IMG/VR virus record: IMGVR_UViG_3300019768_000014 | Location: 1 to 31,378 of that record | Length of the DNA: 31,378 nt | Reading direction: 5' to 3' (one strand) | Origin: a virus | Shown here: positions 1 to 8,605 of the stretch, piece after piece | Numbering within the stretch: the first letter of the stretch is position 1 | Layout of the letters: every line of letters starts with the position of its first letter | Program-made: the position numbers and the translations under genes | The notes under the pieces: generated by a model | Databases searched by the model: none | Told to the model about the DNA's origin: nothing | Seen by the model: the letters and a program-made list of their open reading frames with translations, nothing else

Positions 1-666
1 CACGATCCTGCCGATGAAGGCGGAGATAGTAAAGGCTATGCTTGCCGTAAAGGCATACTTTACACAGATATTGACGAGATAGTTGCTAAAGACGGCAACG
101 AAGCGTGTGATATAGCAACAGCCAGAGCAATAGCCGCTAACGCTGATTTGTTTGTATGGGACGGTGACGGAATGGGCGCGTTATTAAGGCGACAAATTTC
201 TGACAGTTTCAAAGGCATAAAATGCGAGCTTAGAATGTACAAAGGCTCAAATGAAGTCGAAGATAAAAAACAAAAATATGACGGGCTTCAATCGCTAGGA
301 AGTAAAGATAAGCCTAAGACGAACGCAGATACATTCTTTAACAAACGCGCACAGTATTACATGAAGTTAGCGCAGAGATTTTATAACACTTGGTTGGCTG
401 TTGAAAAAGGTGTTTATACTGACCCTGACAGCATTATAAGTATATCCAGTGACATTAAATTGATAGATAAATTGCGCTCAGAAGTATGTCGCATACCAAG
501 AAAGGCGAACGGCTCCGGCAAAATACAGCTAATGAGCAAGAAAGAAATGAAAGATAAGCATGATATTGATTCTCCAGGCATGGCCGACTGTTTAGCTATG
601 GGTGAAGAGATACCAGAATTAGCCACTGAATCAACAGAAATAGAGTTTGAATCATTATGGAATTAA
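1..666 (+). CDS. terL: Terminase large subunit, C-terminal part (5' end outside window)
   Basis: The reading frame is open from base 1, so only the last 221 codons are here. They correspond to the RNase H-like nuclease domain of the packaging motor, which cuts concatemeric phage DNA; the ATPase domain lies upstream. Visible motifs fit P22/Sf6-type terminases: HDPADEGGD at the very start (first metal-binding Asp), WDGDGMGA near bases 157-180 (second acidic site) and DSPGMADCLAM near 568-600 (third). It overlaps the portal start by 10 bases, as expected for translational coupling in the late operon. Family assignment is by motif and gene order. Confidence 0.9.
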   Translation, partial: HDPADEGGDSKGYACRKGILYTDIDEIVAKDGNEACDIATARAIAANADLFVWDGDGMGALLRRQISDSFKGIKCELRMYKGSNEVEDKKQKYDGLQSLGSKDKPKTNADTFFNKRAQYYMKLAQRFYNTWLAVEKGVYTDPDSIISISSDIKLIDKLRSEVCRIPRKANGSGKIQLMSKKEMKDKHDIDSPGMADCLAMGEEIPELATESTEIEFESLWN

Positions 667-2846
667 AATACACAGACCACAAAACGGCGTTAGAGCTACT
701 CGCTACAGAGCAAAAAAACGAGACAGACATGCGCGAGGCTGTTAGAGAGGCTCATCACTTTATTGACAAGCGTGATGGTCAATGGGAGCCTGAAATAATT
801 CAAAGAATGAAAGGTAGGCCGCGTTACACGTTTGATAAGTGCAATCCAATAGTAGATCAAATAGCTGGTGAGCTAGAAGAGGCTGACTTCTCTATCAAAG
901 TGCGTCCTGCTGGTGGTGAGGCTTCAAAAGATACAGCTAAGACACTAGACGGACTAATAAGAAATATCCGCAATATCTCGAATGGAGATCATGTATTTAA
1001 CTCTGCTGGACGCTCAATGATAACAGGCGGCTTTGATGCTTGGGAGATAGTTCAAGACTGGGTTGATGCTGACGCATTCGACCAAGATTTATTTATTCGT
1101 AAAATCCCCAACGCAGTTGATAGAGTATGGTTTGACTCTGCCAGTGAAATGCAAGACAGAAGCGATGCACGTTATGCATTTGTACTTCAAACGCTAACAA
1201 AGTCTCAGTATGAAATGAAGTTTCCTGATGGCTCAGGCCAGTCAATAGGTGACGACAAGGTTACTGATGTTTACTACAATAAGCCCGATTTTATCACCGT
1301 TGGCCGCATCCTGTATAAAAAGCCTCGCGACATTGAGATAGTAAGAACTACTGACGGCAAGGTTTATAATACTGAGCAATACGAAGATGTGAAGGAAGAG
1401 TTAGCAGCACAAGGAATAACAGAAGAAAAGCGTAGGATAAGAAAATCTTGGCGTGTACATTCTCGTATATTTGACGGCTCTGATTGGTTAACAGATGAAG
1501 AAGAGACCGTTTTTGATTACATTCCTGTTATCCCAACTTACGGCAACTTCAAGATATCAGAGAATAAAGTAATATATCGCGGTATTGTCGAAAAGCTAAT
1601 GGACCCACAACGCGTTATTAACTATGCGGAATCAAGGAAAATAGAGGAAGGAGCTTTAGCGCCTCGCGGTAAGTATTGGCTTAGTAGAGAACAAGCTGCA
1701 AAGGATATCAACAAACTATCGACACTTAACACCAACGCTGACCCAGTACAAACCTATACTCATGTTGAAGGGCAGCCACCACCATTCTTTCAGGGTGGCG
1801 CACAAATAAACCCAGGACTACAAGAGACAGCAATGAGCGCTGATGCAGCATTACAAGCTGCTGCTGGTTTATTTGCTGCTAACATGGGCAATAATCCCGG
1901 CTTGCAATCTGGTGTTGCTATTGAAAAGCAAATAGATAAAGGCAATCAAGGTACAATCAAGTGGTTCACTTCTCAAGAGGTTGCCATTTGTCATACAGCT
2001 AAAGTATTAATCAATGCTATTCCTCGCGTTTATGATTCTACAAGACAGGTTCGCATTCTTGCAGAAGATGGTACAAGCGAGATGGTCACACTAAATACTG
2101 TTGTCTATGATGAACAAACAGGAAAAAACATTGAGTTAAATAACCTAGCGATAGGCGAATACGATGTCACTTGTGAAATAGGGCCAGCGTTTAAGAACCG
2201 TCAACAAGAGACAGCCAGCGCATTCTTAGAGATGGCAGCAATTAACCCTGAACTAGCACAAAGAGGGATGGATGTATGGCTAAGTAATTTATCTGCCCCA
2301 GGCATGGATACAATGGCTGAGCGCTTCCGTCAATCACTACTTGAGCAAGGCGCTATTCCGTTTGAGCAAATGTCGCCAGAAGAGCAGCAAAGAGCGCAAC
2401 AAGCCGCACAGCAACCACCACAACCAGACCCGATGATGGTAGCAGCGGAAGCAGAAATGCAAAAAGCACAAGCTGATATGGTGGCAGCACAAAATAAGCA
2501 AGCAGAGATTCAAGGTAGTCAGCAAATAGAAGCGGCTAAGATTCAATTAGAACAAGCTAAACTACAGCTAGATGCTGCCAAGTTTGAGCGTGACAAGTCA
2601 GACAAATACAATGTCGATGCGGCTACTATTCAGCAGAGCCAACAAAAAATAGACCTTCAAGCGCAAAAGCAGCAACTTGACGCTATGATACAAATGCAGA
2701 AGCAGCAACAACAAGAGATCAACGACTCGTTTAATAATCTGAAAACTATGCTTGAAGCTATGGGGGCTACTGCCGTTGTATCACCACAAGCGGCAGAAGT
2801 ATATAGTGAGCAGGTTGATATTATAGATGACAAACAGGAAGGCTAA
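657..2846 (+). CDS. Portal protein (P22 gp1-like)
   Basis: A 729-residue protein, close to the 725 residues of P22 gp1. The portal is the dodecameric ring at one capsid vertex through which DNA is packaged and released. The N-terminal 550 residues look like the wing/stem core. The last 170 or so are very rich in Gln, Ala and Lys and predicted to be one long helix, matching the alpha-helical barrel of P22 portals. It sits directly after terminase and before scaffold and coat, interrupted only by the leftward island at 2862-4164. The stop codon is in a small hairpin (2841-2855). Confidence 0.92.
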   Translation: MELKYTDHKTALELLATEQKNETDMREAVREAHHFIDKRDGQWEPEIIQRMKGRPRYTFDKCNPIVDQIAGELEEADFSIKVRPAGGEASKDTAKTLDGLIRNIRNISNGDHVFNSAGRSMITGGFDAWEIVQDWVDADAFDQDLFIRKIPNAVDRVWFDSASEMQDRSDARYAFVLQTLTKSQYEMKFPDGSGQSIGDDKVTDVYYNKPDFITVGRILYKKPRDIEIVRTTDGKVYNTEQYEDVKEELAAQGITEEKRRIRKSWRVHSRIFDGSDWLTDEEETVFDYIPVIPTYGNFKISENKVIYRGIVEKLMDPQRVINYAESRKIEEGALAPRGKYWLSREQAAKDINKLSTLNTNADPVQTYTHVEGQPPPFFQGGAQINPGLQETAMSADAALQAAAGLFAANMGNNPGLQSGVAIEKQIDKGNQGTIKWFTSQEVAICHTAKVLINAIPRVYDSTRQVRILAEDGTSEMVTLNTVVYDEQTGKNIELNNLAIGEYDVTCEIGPAFKNRQQETASAFLEMAAINPELAQRGMDVWLSNLSAPGMDTMAERFRQSLLEQGAIPFEQMSPEEQQRAQQAAQQPPQPDPMMVAAEAEMQKAQADMVAAQNKQAEIQGSQQIEAAKIQLEQAKLQLDAAKFERDKSDKYNVDAATIQQSQQKIDLQAQKQQLDAMIQMQKQQQQEINDSFNNLKTMLEAMGATAVVSPQAAEVYSEQVDIIDDKQEG

Positions 2847-2862
2847 TAATTAGCCCTTTAAT
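2841..2862 (+). terminator. Small hairpin at end of portal gene
   Basis: GGCTAA (2841-2846) pairs with TTAGCC (2850-2855) across a 3-base loop and is followed by CTTTAATT. The stem is short and the T-run poor. It lies between the portal gene and the converging leftward island, so it may be a weak bidirectional terminator. Confidence 0.35.
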
Positions 2863-2999
2863 TAGTGCTTATCCTTGTTCTTTTCTAGAAAATATATGAG
2901 CATCTTTAGTTCAAATATTCTCTTGGCGCTATCTGTATTATCTAATAGATAGCGCCAGTAAGTAACACTATACGCTCTTATTTTTGGTTTATTTCGCAC
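2862..2999 (-). CDS. Hypothetical 45-residue protein, GTG start
   Basis: An open frame beginning MRNKPKIRAYSVTYW and ending EKNKDKH, with protein-like composition. The GTG start overlaps the end of the upstream zinc-ribbon gene by 11 bases. An 11-bp perfect hairpin at DNA level (TGGCGCTATCT 2924-2934 with 2947-2957) lies inside it, so the region could instead be a structured untranslated end of the leftward operon. No family recognised. Confidence 0.4.
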   Translation of the reverse strand: MRNKPKIRAYSVTYWRYLLDNTDSAKRIFELKMLIYFLEKNKDKH

Positions 3000-3159
3000 T
3001 AGGACTCTTACCTACTGTATTATCAAAATATCTAGGCGCTGATAACGTTCTCAGCGCCATCTTTCCACACTCACACTTATGGTTAACCTGCTTATCACTA
3101 GCAAATATTTCATATTGCCTATGACAATGGCCGCATTTAAAGTTACGCAGTTTTTTCAT
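2989..3159 (-). CDS. Small zinc-ribbon protein
   Basis: A 56-residue protein (MKKLRNFKCGHCHRQYEI...) with a CxxC pair at residues 9-12 and a CxC pair about 20 residues later, followed by a basic, Ser/Pro-containing tail. This is the layout of FmdB-type small zinc ribbons often found in phages as regulators of unknown target. Its ATG overlaps the TAA of the upstream membrane-protein gene (TAATG). It belongs to the leftward island between portal and scaffold. Confidence 0.65.
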   Translation of the reverse strand: MKKLRNFKCGHCHRQYEIFASDKQVNHKCECGKMALRTLSAPRYFDNTVGKSPSAK

Positions 3160-3383
3160 TAGCTAAATCCTCTATCAAACAAATAAAACATAACCAAAAA
3201 AATAAAAGCTGATGTATAAAAACACTTTGCCCCTCTTATAACTAGGTCTATGTAACTAGCTTTATAATAAGCCTCTACTTCTCCTGCGTAACTAAAGATG
3301 GCGCCAGCAGGGCATATAATAAAAGTAAAAATCAAAAACGCTATAATCAAAAAAAGCCAAGCGTATACATTTAAATCACTCAT
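3159..3383 (-). CDS. Small membrane protein of unknown function
   Basis: A 74-residue protein with two hydrophobic stretches: residues 8-30 (WLFLIIAFLIFTFIICPAG) and 56-70. A polar segment with several charged residues lies between them. No recognised family. It overlaps its neighbours on both sides (8 bases upstream, TAATG downstream), so it is translated as part of a compact leftward operon. A role at the host membrane, such as exclusion, is possible but is inference from topology only. Confidence 0.6.
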   Translation of the reverse strand: MSDLNVYAWLFLIIAFLIFTFIICPAGAIFSYAGEVEAYYKASYIDLVIRGAKCFYTSAFIFLVMFYLFDRGFS

Positions 3384-3543
3384 TACTAATAATCTCCTTT
3401 AACTTTTCCTCGCTAGCACCAGCCTTTACAGCAGCGACAACAAATTCATTTAATATTTGCATGCAGTCTGATTTAAGGACAAATATCTCTTTGTGTAGCT
3501 CAGGGTTACGGTTTATGTCTCTTAGTTTGAATTGTTTAATCAT
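3376..3543 (-). CDS. Hypothetical 55-residue protein
   Basis: It begins MIKQFKLRDINRNPELHKE and is mostly predicted helix with evenly spread charges. Its ATG overlaps the TGA of the GIY-YIG-like gene (ATGA at 3540-3543), and its own stop lies 8 bases inside the next gene. The overlaps and protein-like composition support it being real. No family recognised. Confidence 0.6.
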   Translation of the reverse strand: MIKQFKLRDINRNPELHKEIFVLKSDCMQILNEFVVAAVKAGASEEKLKEIISNE

Positions 3544-3965
3544 TCTTCTATACTCCTAATAAACTCAAAAAACTTATCCTCCAGCCCTTTTTTAGCCCAT
3601 AAATGGTAATATTTATCATTTAATTTGATGCTAAAATCTGGCCTTTGAGTGTCGTAATATTCTTTTGGGTTAATGCCAGCATCAAGCAGGCACTTCTCAA
3701 TCTCATTAACTCTTGATGTCCTTAAAGCAAAATCAAGCGCTGGCATTGATTTATTTAGTTTTGGCTTGTGCTTGGCTATCTGCTTAAATTCCTCCAAATC
3801 AAGATCGCCTTCATGTTCATAAATCTCTACAGAGTCATAACTCTTACATTTTTCAGAACTATGAGTGAAAATTCTTTGTATTATGCTTCTGGATTGGCCA
3901 ACATAAACAATCTTTCCGGATTTAATAAGAAAGTATATGTGTTGCTTGTTTAGGTTAATCCTCAT
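3540..3965 (-). CDS. GIY-YIG-like endonuclease domain protein
   Basis: A 141-residue protein. The N-terminus carries the spaced elements of a GIY-YIG nuclease fold: IYFLI at residues 10-14, VYVGQS at 20-25 and Arg31 in the following helix. The first motif is degenerate (IYF instead of GIY), and the distal catalytic Glu could be E39 or one of the acidic residues near 50. Such genes in phages are often homing endonucleases or excluded-phage nucleases. Here it sits on the strand opposite to the structural operon, between portal and scaffold, as a mobile gene might. The C-terminal half has no recognised domain. Confidence 0.55.
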   Translation of the reverse strand: MRINLNKQHIYFLIKSGKIVYVGQSRSIIQRIFTHSSEKCKSYDSVEIYEHEGDLDLEEFKQIAKHKPKLNKSMPALDFALRTSRVNEIEKCLLDAGINPKEYYDTQRPDFSIKLNDKYYHLWAKKGLEDKFFEFIRSIEE

Positions 3966-4164
3966 TTTTATTTTTATCCTTTAGTCCGTTACACATACAA
4001 ACCAGTTGGGCTTTTTCGCTTGGGTTTTTGGATCGACCACCAAGAACCCTTCTGCATCTTCTTCTGAAGTTACTATACTCAATACCCCAAAACAAACACG
4101 CACCTTTAACTGTCCAACCTCTATCTTTTATCGCTTTAGTTATAACATCACTCATAAACACCAT
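3955..4164 (-). CDS. Small putative DNA-binding protein at head of the leftward island
   Basis: A 69-residue protein, or 66 if it starts at the internal ATG at 4155 (MSDVITKAIKDRGWTVKG). The segment from about residue 15 to 36 reads like a helix-turn-helix followed by a basic patch (NFRRRCRR), so it may be the island's regulator. No good ribosome binding site precedes either start. It is the first gene after the divergent promoter/dyad at 4171-4216 and overlaps the next gene by 11 bases. HTH assignment is by eye. Confidence 0.5.
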   Translation of the reverse strand: MVFMSDVITKAIKDRGWTVKGACLFWGIEYSNFRRRCRRVLGGRSKNPSEKAQLVCMCNGLKDKNKNED

Positions 4165-4170
4165 GCTCTT

Positions 4171-4216
4171 ATTGACTATCTACTTAACCATAACCCTAAA
4201 TAGTATAATAGTCAAT
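4171..4216. promoter_or_regulatory. Dyad with divergent promoter elements between island and scaffold operon
   Basis: A perfect 9-bp inverted repeat, ATTGACTAT (4171-4179) and ATAGTCAAT (4208-4216), brackets this stretch. On the minus strand the repeat gives TTGACT and, 17 bases on, TATGGT, a plausible promoter for the island. On the plus strand TATAAT lies at 4204-4209, a possible -10 for scaffold and coat. Because the repeats cover the minus -35 and plus -10, a dimeric repressor binding both arms would control both directions. Candidate only. Confidence 0.5.
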
Positions 4217-4282
4217 AGGCCTACGAGCAGCCTTAATGCGCGGCACTGTCAATTCTGACTATACCTTTAAGGGCGATTACAC

Positions 4283-5098
4283 ATGAGTGAGCTACAAAAC
4301 GAAGATGCGATTATCGAAGATGGTAACGCTGAAATCGAAAACCAAGAAGATACTGGAGTAGATTTAGCAACTACTAGTGAAGCGGAGCACGAAGAACAGC
4401 CGCAAGTTGATGAAGAAGCTAAAAAAAGGCAAGAGGCCATCAATAAAGTCATTAACGAGAAAACGTTTAAGGCAAAGCAGGCTGAACGCGAGGCGCAAGA
4501 ATACAAAGCCAAGCTAGAAGCCTATGAAGCTGAACAACGCAAACAGTTTGAGCAACAGGTAGCAGATATACCGCCTATGCCAGATGCTTTCGATGATGAT
4601 TTTGATGAAAAAGTTAGAGCAAGAGATGAAGCTTTATTAAAGAAAGCCCAGTTCGACGCTCAAAACTCTTACTACTTGCAGCAACAGCAATTTCAACAAC
4701 AACAAGAGGCGCAAGCTAAACAAGCACAGATTCAAGAGTCTTTAACGAATTACACTAAAAAGGCTACTGAATTAGGTATTAAACAAGAAGAAATGCAGGC
4801 GGCAGGTAATACGGTTGCTAATTATGGCTTATCTGATGATTTAGTTTTACATATCTTATCAGATCCCGATGGCCCATTAATTACAAAGCATCTTGCAGCT
4901 AACCCAGTAGACGGATTCAATTTAGCAAGTATGAGCCCTTACGCTGTTGGATCTTTCTTGAGTGATATCAAGCAAAAAGCTGGCGCATTAAAACCGAAAA
5001 CAAGCAGCGCCCCGAAACCTGCAACTAATTTGCATGGTAATGGCGTAGATCCCGAGCTAGGCAAGTATAAAAACCTAAAAGGGACTAAATATGAATAA
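4283..5098 (+). CDS. Scaffolding protein (P22 gp8-like)
   Basis: A 271-residue, highly charged, Gln/Glu-rich protein placed directly before the coat gene, where P22-type phages encode the scaffold that guides procapsid assembly and then leaves. The N-terminus is very acidic. The middle (about 50-160) is predicted coiled coil with poly-Gln. The C-terminus is more basic (KPKTSSAPKP, GKYKNLKGTKYE), as expected for the coat-binding end of scaffolds. The preceding AAGGG is a usable ribosome binding site. Confidence 0.82.
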   Translation: MSELQNEDAIIEDGNAEIENQEDTGVDLATTSEAEHEEQPQVDEEAKKRQEAINKVINEKTFKAKQAEREAQEYKAKLEAYEAEQRKQFEQQVADIPPMPDAFDDDFDEKVRARDEALLKKAQFDAQNSYYLQQQQFQQQQEAQAKQAQIQESLTNYTKKATELGIKQEEMQAAGNTVANYGLSDDLVLHILSDPDGPLITKHLAANPVDGFNLASMSPYAVGSFLSDIKQKAGALKPKTSSAPKPATNLHGNGVDPELGKYKNLKGTKYE

Positions 5099-5109
5099 AG
5101 GAGCCACTC

Positions 5110-6387
5110 ATGGCTAATAACTTTGATAGTAACTTTTCGCGCAAGATTATGGATGCGTTTTTAGACAAATTCCAATCTAGCCGCGTATTGACAAAGAACG
5201 TAGATACTCAACTTTTTGCTGGCAAGCTTAACCCGTCAACCGGTGAGAATATCGACATTAAACGACCTACTGACTATGTAAGCGTTCGTACACCTAAAGG
5301 CGACGTTTCTGGCGAAACAGAATCGAGCATCATTACAGGTAAGGCCACCGCAAAAGTTCAAGATTACTTTACGGTATTCGTTGATTATGACGAAGCAGAC
5401 GAAGCGTTAAAAATGAACCAGTTAGATCAATTGCTTGCCCCAATGGCAACTCGTATTGCTACGGATTTTGAGACTGATTTCGCTAAGTTTATGATGAAAA
5501 ACACAGCGTTACTTTCTGGTACTGTCGGCACTGCTGTTTCAACATGGGACCATGTAGCAGGCATGGGCGCAATCATGCAAGCAACTGGCGTTCCGATGGA
5601 TGGAAACTGGTGTGCTGCTGTTAACCCGTTCGTACAGCGTAAACTAGCAAGCGATCAACGCTCATTGGGTGGTGAAACTGGAGGTATGACAGCTAACCAG
5701 CGCGCTACAATCACTGAAAACTTTGCAGGCATGAAAGTGATGACCGCAACAACGCTTGGCTCTTACACTACTGGCACTGGTGCAGACCGAGCAGGTACAG
5801 TTGTTGGCACTCCTGTTGCGACTTATTTAGCAGCTAAAGACACCATGACCCAGGTTATCGGTGTTACTGCCTTACAAGCTAACCTAGTTGTAGCAGCAGG
5901 CGAAACAGTAACAATTACGGCAGCATCAGGCGCATTAAATCGCTTGAATTTATCTACACGTCAAACAATGATTGATGAAACTGGCGCTCCTGTGTTGTGG
6001 TCAGGAACGGTTACAGAGTCAGTTACACTTGATGGATCTGGCGCTGGTAACTTAACAGTAACAGGCCCAGCAATTTTTGAAGCAGCAGGGCAATACAATA
6101 CTGTTAGTCAAGCTATCGCAGCAGGTGACGTTATCACTCTAGGTGGCGCTGCCGATACTATCATTCAGCCAAACTTATTCTGGCACAAGCAGGCGTTTAC
6201 AGTTGCCTCTGTACCTATTAAGAAGCTTCAAGCTACTGATACTGTCGCTACAACAGAAGATGGCTTACAGTTCCGCGTAACTAAAGATTCTTCTTTCTTA
6301 GAGAATAAGAACCAAGTACGTATCGACTTCCGCCCAGCTTACGGCGTAATGAACCCGTTCTTTGCTGGTCAAGGTTTCGGCTCTTAA
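5110..6387 (+). CDS. Major capsid (coat) protein, Sf6/P22 gp5-like
   Basis: A 425-residue coat protein of the HK97 fold. The N-terminal 140 residues (FDSNFSRKIMDAFLDKF, LNPSTGENIDIKRP, IITGKATAKVQDY) closely follow the Sf6 coat pattern as I know it. A beta-rich insertion around 215-330 occupies the position of the I-domain typical of P22-like coats. The C-terminus (NPFFAGQGFGS) also matches the Sf6 type. A strong ribosome binding site (AAAGGAG) precedes the start. A hairpin follows at 6389-6431. Confidence 0.93.
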   Translation: MANNFDSNFSRKIMDAFLDKFQSSRVLTKNVDTQLFAGKLNPSTGENIDIKRPTDYVSVRTPKGDVSGETESSIITGKATAKVQDYFTVFVDYDEADEALKMNQLDQLLAPMATRIATDFETDFAKFMMKNTALLSGTVGTAVSTWDHVAGMGAIMQATGVPMDGNWCAAVNPFVQRKLASDQRSLGGETGGMTANQRATITENFAGMKVMTATTLGSYTTGTGADRAGTVVGTPVATYLAAKDTMTQVIGVTALQANLVVAAGETVTITAASGALNRLNLSTRQTMIDETGAPVLWSGTVTESVTLDGSGAGNLTVTGPAIFEAAGQYNTVSQAIAAGDVITLGGAADTIIQPNLFWHKQAFTVASVPIKKLQATDTVATTEDGLQFRVTKDSSFLENKNQVRIDFRPAYGVMNPFFAGQGFGS

Positions 6388-6388
6388 T

Positions 6389-6431
6389 AGTATTATCGAA
6401 GCCATTCTTACGAGTGGCTTCTATTAATACT
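6389..6431 (+). terminator. Hairpin after the coat gene
   Basis: GAAGCCA (6398-6404) pairs with TGGCTTC (6415-6421). An outer AGTATT/AATACT pair (6389-6394 with 6426-6431) extends the stem. No T-run follows, so it more likely attenuates or protects the abundant coat mRNA than ends transcription fully. Confidence 0.45.
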
Positions 6432-6447
6432 GTTACGAGGTTGATGT

Positions 6448-6579
6448 ATGAAATGGCTAAGAAAAAGCGGCTCAACGATTGAGTTAAAAGACACAGTAGA
6501 AATGGAAAAATTTGCTAAATCTCAAGGATGGGAAAAAGAAAAGAAAGCGCCTAAAAAACCAACTAAAAAGGCTGAGTAA
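6448..6579 (+). CDS. Small lysine-rich protein between coat and gp4
   Basis: A 43-residue protein, MKWLRKSGSTIELKDT through a Lys/Pro-rich tail (KAPKKPTKKAE). A GAGG ribosome binding site precedes the ATG, and the stop overlaps the gp4-like start (TAATG at 6577-6581). Small basic proteins at this place are common in P22-like phages, but their role is unknown to me. Confidence 0.65.
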   Translation: MKWLRKSGSTIELKDTVEMEKFAKSQGWEKEKKAPKKPTKKAE

Positions 6580-7046
6580 TGGAAACTGCAGAGCAAGTTA
6601 TCAACGATGCCTTACAAGAAATTCTTGTTCAAGCATCAGAGCAGCCTATTCAAACAGTGGACTTTCAAACTGCTAGACGCTATTTGAATCGTATGATGTC
6701 AACAGTGCCGTTTGTTGGTCTAGGTTATACACAGGTAACGCAGCCTAGCGATTTAGTCACTATTCCAGACGCAGCATTAGAAGGTGTTATTTTTAACTTA
6801 GCTAAGCGTCTGCTCCCTTCTTATGATATGCCGTTAACCGCAGAGTTAGCGATGAATGCTAAAGAAGGGCTAGAAGAGATACGTAGGCTAACGGTAATTG
6901 TAGAGCCTAGCATTTATCCTTGCACTTTACCTATCGGCTCAGGAAACGAACAAGATAGCCGTTATACGTCTAATTTTTACGGATGCCCTGACGACGAGAT
7001 TTTGACAGAGCAAGGCGGTTCAATACTTTTAGAGAGTGATACTTAA
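6579..7046 (+). CDS. Tail accessory factor / head completion adaptor (P22 gp4-like)
   Basis: A 155-residue protein, close to the 166 residues of P22 gp4. The pattern of a helical N-terminus (AEQVINDALQEILV), a Tyr/Leu-rich helix around 30-45 and AALEGVIFNLAKRLLPSY near 63-80 fits the family. gp4 forms the ring below the portal that lets the rest of the tail machine assemble; in P22 it also has muralytic activity. Position between coat and gp10 supports the call. TAATG overlaps on both sides. Confidence 0.8.
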   Translation: METAEQVINDALQEILVQASEQPIQTVDFQTARRYLNRMMSTVPFVGLGYTQVTQPSDLVTIPDAALEGVIFNLAKRLLPSYDMPLTAELAMNAKEGLEEIRRLTVIVEPSIYPCTLPIGSGNEQDSRYTSNFYGCPDDEILTEQGGSILLESDT

Positions 7047-8605
7047 TGACAAGCCAAAAAATAAGCCAATTCAATGTTTCTACCTCTCTAAATAATAGTG
7101 ATTTATTTACGTTTGTAGTTAACGGCACTAACAAGAATATATCTTATTCTAGTTTTAAATCAGACTTGGGCGTTACAGGCACTCTTTCTCAGGTTGGCTC
7201 TCCTTTAGGTGCGCCAATTTTAGATAATAATGGCTCGGATTACTTCATTAGAAATCTAGAATCATCTAAGGGCGTTATAGCTAGTGTATCTGCTCAAAAC
7301 GGGGTTGTTTTAGCATCTAATTTCAAGCAAGGAGTTAATGGTGTACCGCTAATAACAGATTTAAATGCTAATCAATATGAATTTAAAACAATAGCAGCAG
7401 GAGCTAATATCTCTGTCACTGATAATAGCGACCACGTAACTATAGGGTTTAACCCAACATCAGGCGCATCAAAAACAGTTGTTGTATCAACCATTGATGA
7501 CTTCCCTGCTGCTGTATCTGGTGTGATAACACTAGCTCCTGACACTGATTACCTTATAACCGATAACATTACCACATCTAACAGATTTGTGTTAACTGGT
7601 AGCGTAACAATTAGAGCAGCAAGTAGCCAGATAGTCACATTAAAAACCACTAACGCTGGAACCATGTTCACTGGCACACAACACAACGTCCTTATAAGAG
7701 GCATCACCTTATCAGCGCCTAATGGAGCGCTGTTTGACTTTTCTAATATCTCAGTTACTGGTATTTTCCAATTTATTGAATCAAACGTAGAAGAATGCAA
7801 CTCAATAGGCACATTTAATAATCTGTTTATTCTTAGATTTGATGCTATTGGATGGGAAGATATAAAAACAACCGGCATGACTCTTTCAGGGGTGATATTC
7901 AATGCTGATTTAGATAGAGGCGTTGTATTCCTCAATAATGGTACGTTTATCGACTTAGGCACAGCGGTTCTCAATGAATTATCAGTGTCAAAACAGATTA
8001 TACAATTATCATCAAACGCATCCGCTACTTTTTTAAGTGGGCTTGCTTCTTCTGGCAATATACTCCCGGGAGGTCTTGGCGCGTTCACAGACAATAGAGT
8101 TTCAGTACTTACAACTCCATTAACCAATGTGGCGCCATCAGACAATCGCTTTGAGTTCCTATTTAATGCAGGTATACCAGACAGTATTAATGATGGCCTG
8201 ATATCAGTTAGCGGAAGCACGACAGAGACAGTGATAAGCGCTACTGGGGTGAAAGTTAAGATAACCAATACATGGACAAACGAGGATTCATCAAGATTTT
8301 CATTTGATGCTAACGGCAGATTAACCTATACAGGGGAGCGCCCAGCTAGGCTTCCTATTGATTTATCAGCAACCCTTCTTATGGCATCTGGCGGAGACAA
8401 GCAGGCTGAATTAAGCATAGCTATAAACGGAACGCCTGTAGCAGCCACAAGCAAACAAGCAACAATAAGTAGCACAAAAGCGGCATCTTTCACTACCGTA
8501 TGGCAGTACGAATTCAAAAATGGAGACTATGTTGAGGCGTTCGTATCTAATGAGAGTGACACCGTTAATATAATTGCACAACAAGCCATTATAAGGATTA
8601 ACTAA
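7046..8605 (+). CDS. Virion fibre or decoration protein with beta-helix-like core
   Basis: A 519-residue protein between gp4 and gp10, where P22 has none. The N-terminus (KISQFNVSTSLNNSDLFTFVV, then YSSFKSDL) matches the short leader common to phage fibre proteins. Residues about 165-345 have short repeating beta turns rich in Asn, Thr and Ile, suggesting a right-handed beta-helix. The last 130 residues look like a compact jelly-roll (C1q/TNF-like) knob. It is probably a trimeric accessory spike or capsid decoration; the exact role is inference. It overlaps gp10 by TAATG. Confidence 0.6.
   Translation: MTSQKISQFNVSTSLNNSDLFTFVVNGTNKNISYSSFKSDLGVTGTLSQVGSPLGAPILDNNGSDYFIRNLESSKGVIASVSAQNGVVLASNFKQGVNGVPLITDLNANQYEFKTIAAGANISVTDNSDHVTIGFNPTSGASKTVVVSTIDDFPAAVSGVITLAPDTDYLITDNITTSNRFVLTGSVTIRAASSQIVTLKTTNAGTMFTGTQHNVLIRGITLSAPNGALFDFSNISVTGIFQFIESNVEECNSIGTFNNLFILRFDAIGWEDIKTTGMTLSGVIFNADLDRGVVFLNNGTFIDLGTAVLNELSVSKQIIQLSSNASATFLSGLASSGNILPGGLGAFTDNRVSVLTTPLTNVAPSDNRFEFLFNAGIPDSINDGLISVSGSTTETVISATGVKVKITNTWTNEDSSRFSFDANGRLTYTGERPARLPIDLSATLLMASGGDKQAELSIAINGTPVAATSKQATISSTKAASFTTVWQYEFKNGDYVEAFVSNESDTVNIIAQQAIIRIN

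Noticed and set aside
2924-2957. Strong terminator
   Set aside because: An 11-bp perfect stem but no T-run on either strand, and it may lie inside a small gene.
7549-8268. 239-residue leftward frame opposite the fibre gene
   Set aside because: It is the mirror of the codon pattern of the real rightward gene, with no ribosome binding site and no place in an operon.
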